Source: Proteinivorax tanatarense
Lineage (GTDB): Bacteria; Bacillota; Proteinivoracia; Proteinivoracales; Proteinivoracaceae
Assembly: GCF_040267685.1 (NCBI RefSeq)
Contig: NZ_CP158367.1
Span: 2,294,001 to 2,358,000, forward strand
Length of the DNA stretch: 64,000 bases
Direction: 5' to 3'
The position numbers and the translations under genes were made by a program. This document shows positions 62,630 through 64,000 of the stretch, piece by piece. The number at the start of each line of letters is the position of its first letter. Within the stretch, counting starts at the first letter, position 1. The notes beneath the pieces are model-generated. The model was not told where the DNA came from. It saw nothing but the letters and a program-made list of their open reading frames with translations, and made no database searches.

Positions 62630-64000
62630 TTAAAGTTCTCCAGGTATTCCGCGAGCTTCAAATTGATAAATTCTTGCAGCGCTATCTGAACCCTGAGTTG
62701 GCTTTGTTACTACCAATCTTACATATCTAGCTTCAACAGCTTTAAACGTAGATAACGTGGTAGCATCAGAATTGTTGGTCACCTCTAAAACCTCGGTAAA
62801 ATCCTCTCCATCGTCACTTACTTCTACTATATATCTTTCTGTGTTCATTAACTCGCTTTCTCCACCAGCTTCTGCATGGGCGACAAACACTTCACTAATA
62901 GTTTTTGTTTTGCCTAAATCAACAGTAATATGGTGAGGAGCTGGGCCAGTAACACACCATTTTGTATCTAAAGTACCGTCCACCGCAAAAGGTGGTGCTT
63001 CGTTATCATTAACATACCCTGAAGCATCAACATCTTTATCTAGCGCTAAGTTTTCAAGTTCTCCCTCAACTTTAGAGCTTACAGTAATAAATTCATCTTT
63101 TTCAATAATGTCTTCACCTTCATCATTTTTTGCTGTAAGTTGTACTTTAAATGTACCTTCTTCGTTAAAGGTAACTGTAGGCTCATCGTCAGTACTTGAA
63201 TCAATATCAGCACCCTCAAAGCTCCAGTTTAGCTCTTCAGTATTTGCGGTGCTAGTACTGTTAAAAGTTACAGAATCACCGGGGGCTATCAAGGTTTGAG
63301 AAGCTTCAAATCCAGCCCTAGGTAGTCTATTATCAGGCCAAGTCATCTCTGTTGTATCAGATGTACCTCTGGCTCCATGTTTATTGACAGGAACTACTTT
63401 AAAAGTAGATTCTAATCCTTCTTCTTCTCTTTCTATCCCGTTAATAAAAAAGCCTGGGTTTCTTGTAACACCTAAAAATGATTTTGTATCATTATCATTT
63501 GTGCGATATACTTCATAAAACTCACTATTATCATCTTTGTCCCAAGTTAATCTAATGCCAGCATAAATATTTTCTTCATCAAACTCTTTATCAATCACCT
63601 GTAAGTTTGATACTTCTGTTTCTTGATTTTCAGTATTGTTTAGGATAGAAAGTCTACCTAAACTCAGTTCATAAGGGTCTTTATCTTCTTTTGTTGAAAC
63701 TTCTAAACCTATAGTTTGAATAACTTCCCCTTCATAGGAGCTTAAGTCAAACTCAACTTCTGTCCACTGATTTTCAACCTCTTTATCGCCCTCTATAACT
63801 TCTGTATTTCCATCTTCAAAAGTTAAAACAGCGTTGAGTTCAGTTGACTCCATAGCTTTTGCAGTTGCTGTAAATCTATAATCCTCTTCTATTTCTAGAT
63901 CTGCACTAAATAAAGTTATTGTTGATTTTTTGTCACTTTCCATGTTTCCTCTGAACTTAATTGAGGTTCCGCCATAGTATGCATCGGCATAATCTATTGA
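62630..64000 (-). CDS. GH85-like endo-beta-N-acetylglucosaminidase, C-terminal part, cut by window edge
   Basis: The open frame continues to the right edge (about 456 residues visible). It begins with DAYYGGTSIKFRGNM, a phrase like the carbohydrate-binding module after GH85 catalytic domains, then a fibronectin-like region, a PKD domain (SFEGADIDSSTDDEPTVTF, GTFKVQLTAKNDEG) and a C-terminal F5/8-type discoidin domain (NLALDKDVDASGYVND to RLVVTKP). No anchor is seen at the C-terminus, so it is probably secreted. The catalytic part lies outside the window, so the GH85 call is inferred from domain order. Confidence 0.75.
   Translation of the reverse strand, partial: SIDYADAYYGGTSIKFRGNMESDKKSTITLFSADLEIEEDYRFTATAKAMESTELNAVLTFEDGNTEVIEGDKEVENQWTEVEFDLSSYEGEVIQTIGLEVSTKEDKDPYELSLGRLSILNNTENQETEVSNLQVIDKEFDEENIYAGIRLTWDKDDNSEFYEVYRTNDNDTKSFLGVTRNPGFFINGIEREEEGLESTFKVVPVNKHGARGTSDTTEMTWPDNRLPRAGFEASQTLIAPGDSVTFNSTSTANTEELNWSFEGADIDSSTDDEPTVTFNEEGTFKVQLTAKNDEGEDIIEKDEFITVSSKVEGELENLALDKDVDASGYVNDNEAPPFAVDGTLDTKWCVTGPAPHHITVDLGKTKTISEVFVAHAEAGGESELMNTERYIVEVSDDGEDFTEVLEVTNNSDATTLSTFKAVEARYVRLVVTKPTQGSDSAARIYQFEARGIPGEL

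Overview
The window looks like a low-GC, Gram-positive, anaerobic fermenter of the Bacillota (class Clostridia or a close relative). The signs are AT-rich sequence with GGAGG-type ribosome binding sites, a T-box leader, pyruvate formate-lyase with its activase, LrgAB, an SpoVD/FtsI-type penicillin-binding protein, a tungstate ABC importer, secreted subtilase and GH85 enzymes, and many insertion sequences. I cannot name the species. A proteolytic anaerobe near Anaerobranca/Proteinivorax is only a guess.

Positions 1-23400 are accessory. Two unrelated RiPP (modified peptide) clusters read leftward, and both appear to be governed by the same kind of switch. Cluster 1 (1-5478) is a linear azol(in)e-containing peptide system: a Cys-rich precursor, an E1-like partner protein, a YcaO cyclodehydratase, a SagB oxidase and an ABC exporter that runs off the left edge. 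Cluster 2 (15317-22316) has a radical SAM/SPASM enzyme, a PqqD-like recognition protein, a 36-residue precursor with a decayed second copy, a CPBP membrane protease, an ABC-2 exporter, a short-chain dehydrogenase and an unrecognised 312-residue protein. At the right end of each operon sits a tiny gene for a 43- or 47-residue secreted-looking peptide beginning MKRIL. Each is divergent from a paralogous HTH+TPR regulator of the RRNPP/Rgg type that starts at TTG. This duplicated peptide-pheromone/receptor module driving two different RiPP pathways is the most interesting feature of the window.

Between the clusters (6560-15250) lies a nested mobile-element island. Two inverted IS110 copies are lodged in the inverted flanks of a REP-associated tyrosine transposase gene. 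The left copy is split by an IS1182-like element with an 8-bp duplication and by an IS21-family element with a 5-bp duplication. The right copy has a one-base deletion. Each IS110 keeps a structured leader resembling a bridge RNA.

From 23400 to 29440 there is a HEPN/MNT pair, an intergenic repeat field with an IS3 element inside it, the queDECF operon for preQ1 synthesis and a triple 84-bp tandem repeat. From 29443 onward the content is mostly core: tupABC with a ModE-like regulator and candidate operator, a C_GCAxxG_C_C protein with a TDT-type carrier, a subtilase, a CYP152-type P450 peroxygenase, RtcB, a penicillin-binding protein, neopullulanase, DUF362, a T-box-controlled YjiH-type transporter, an MBL hydrolase, pflBA, a mechanosensitive-type channel, lrgAB, a PadR/DUF1700/DUF4097 operon, lipBA, a YaiI/YqxD protein, pyrroline-5-carboxylate dehydrogenase, a GNAT acetyltransferase and the C-terminal part of a GH85-like endoglycosidase cut by the right edge.
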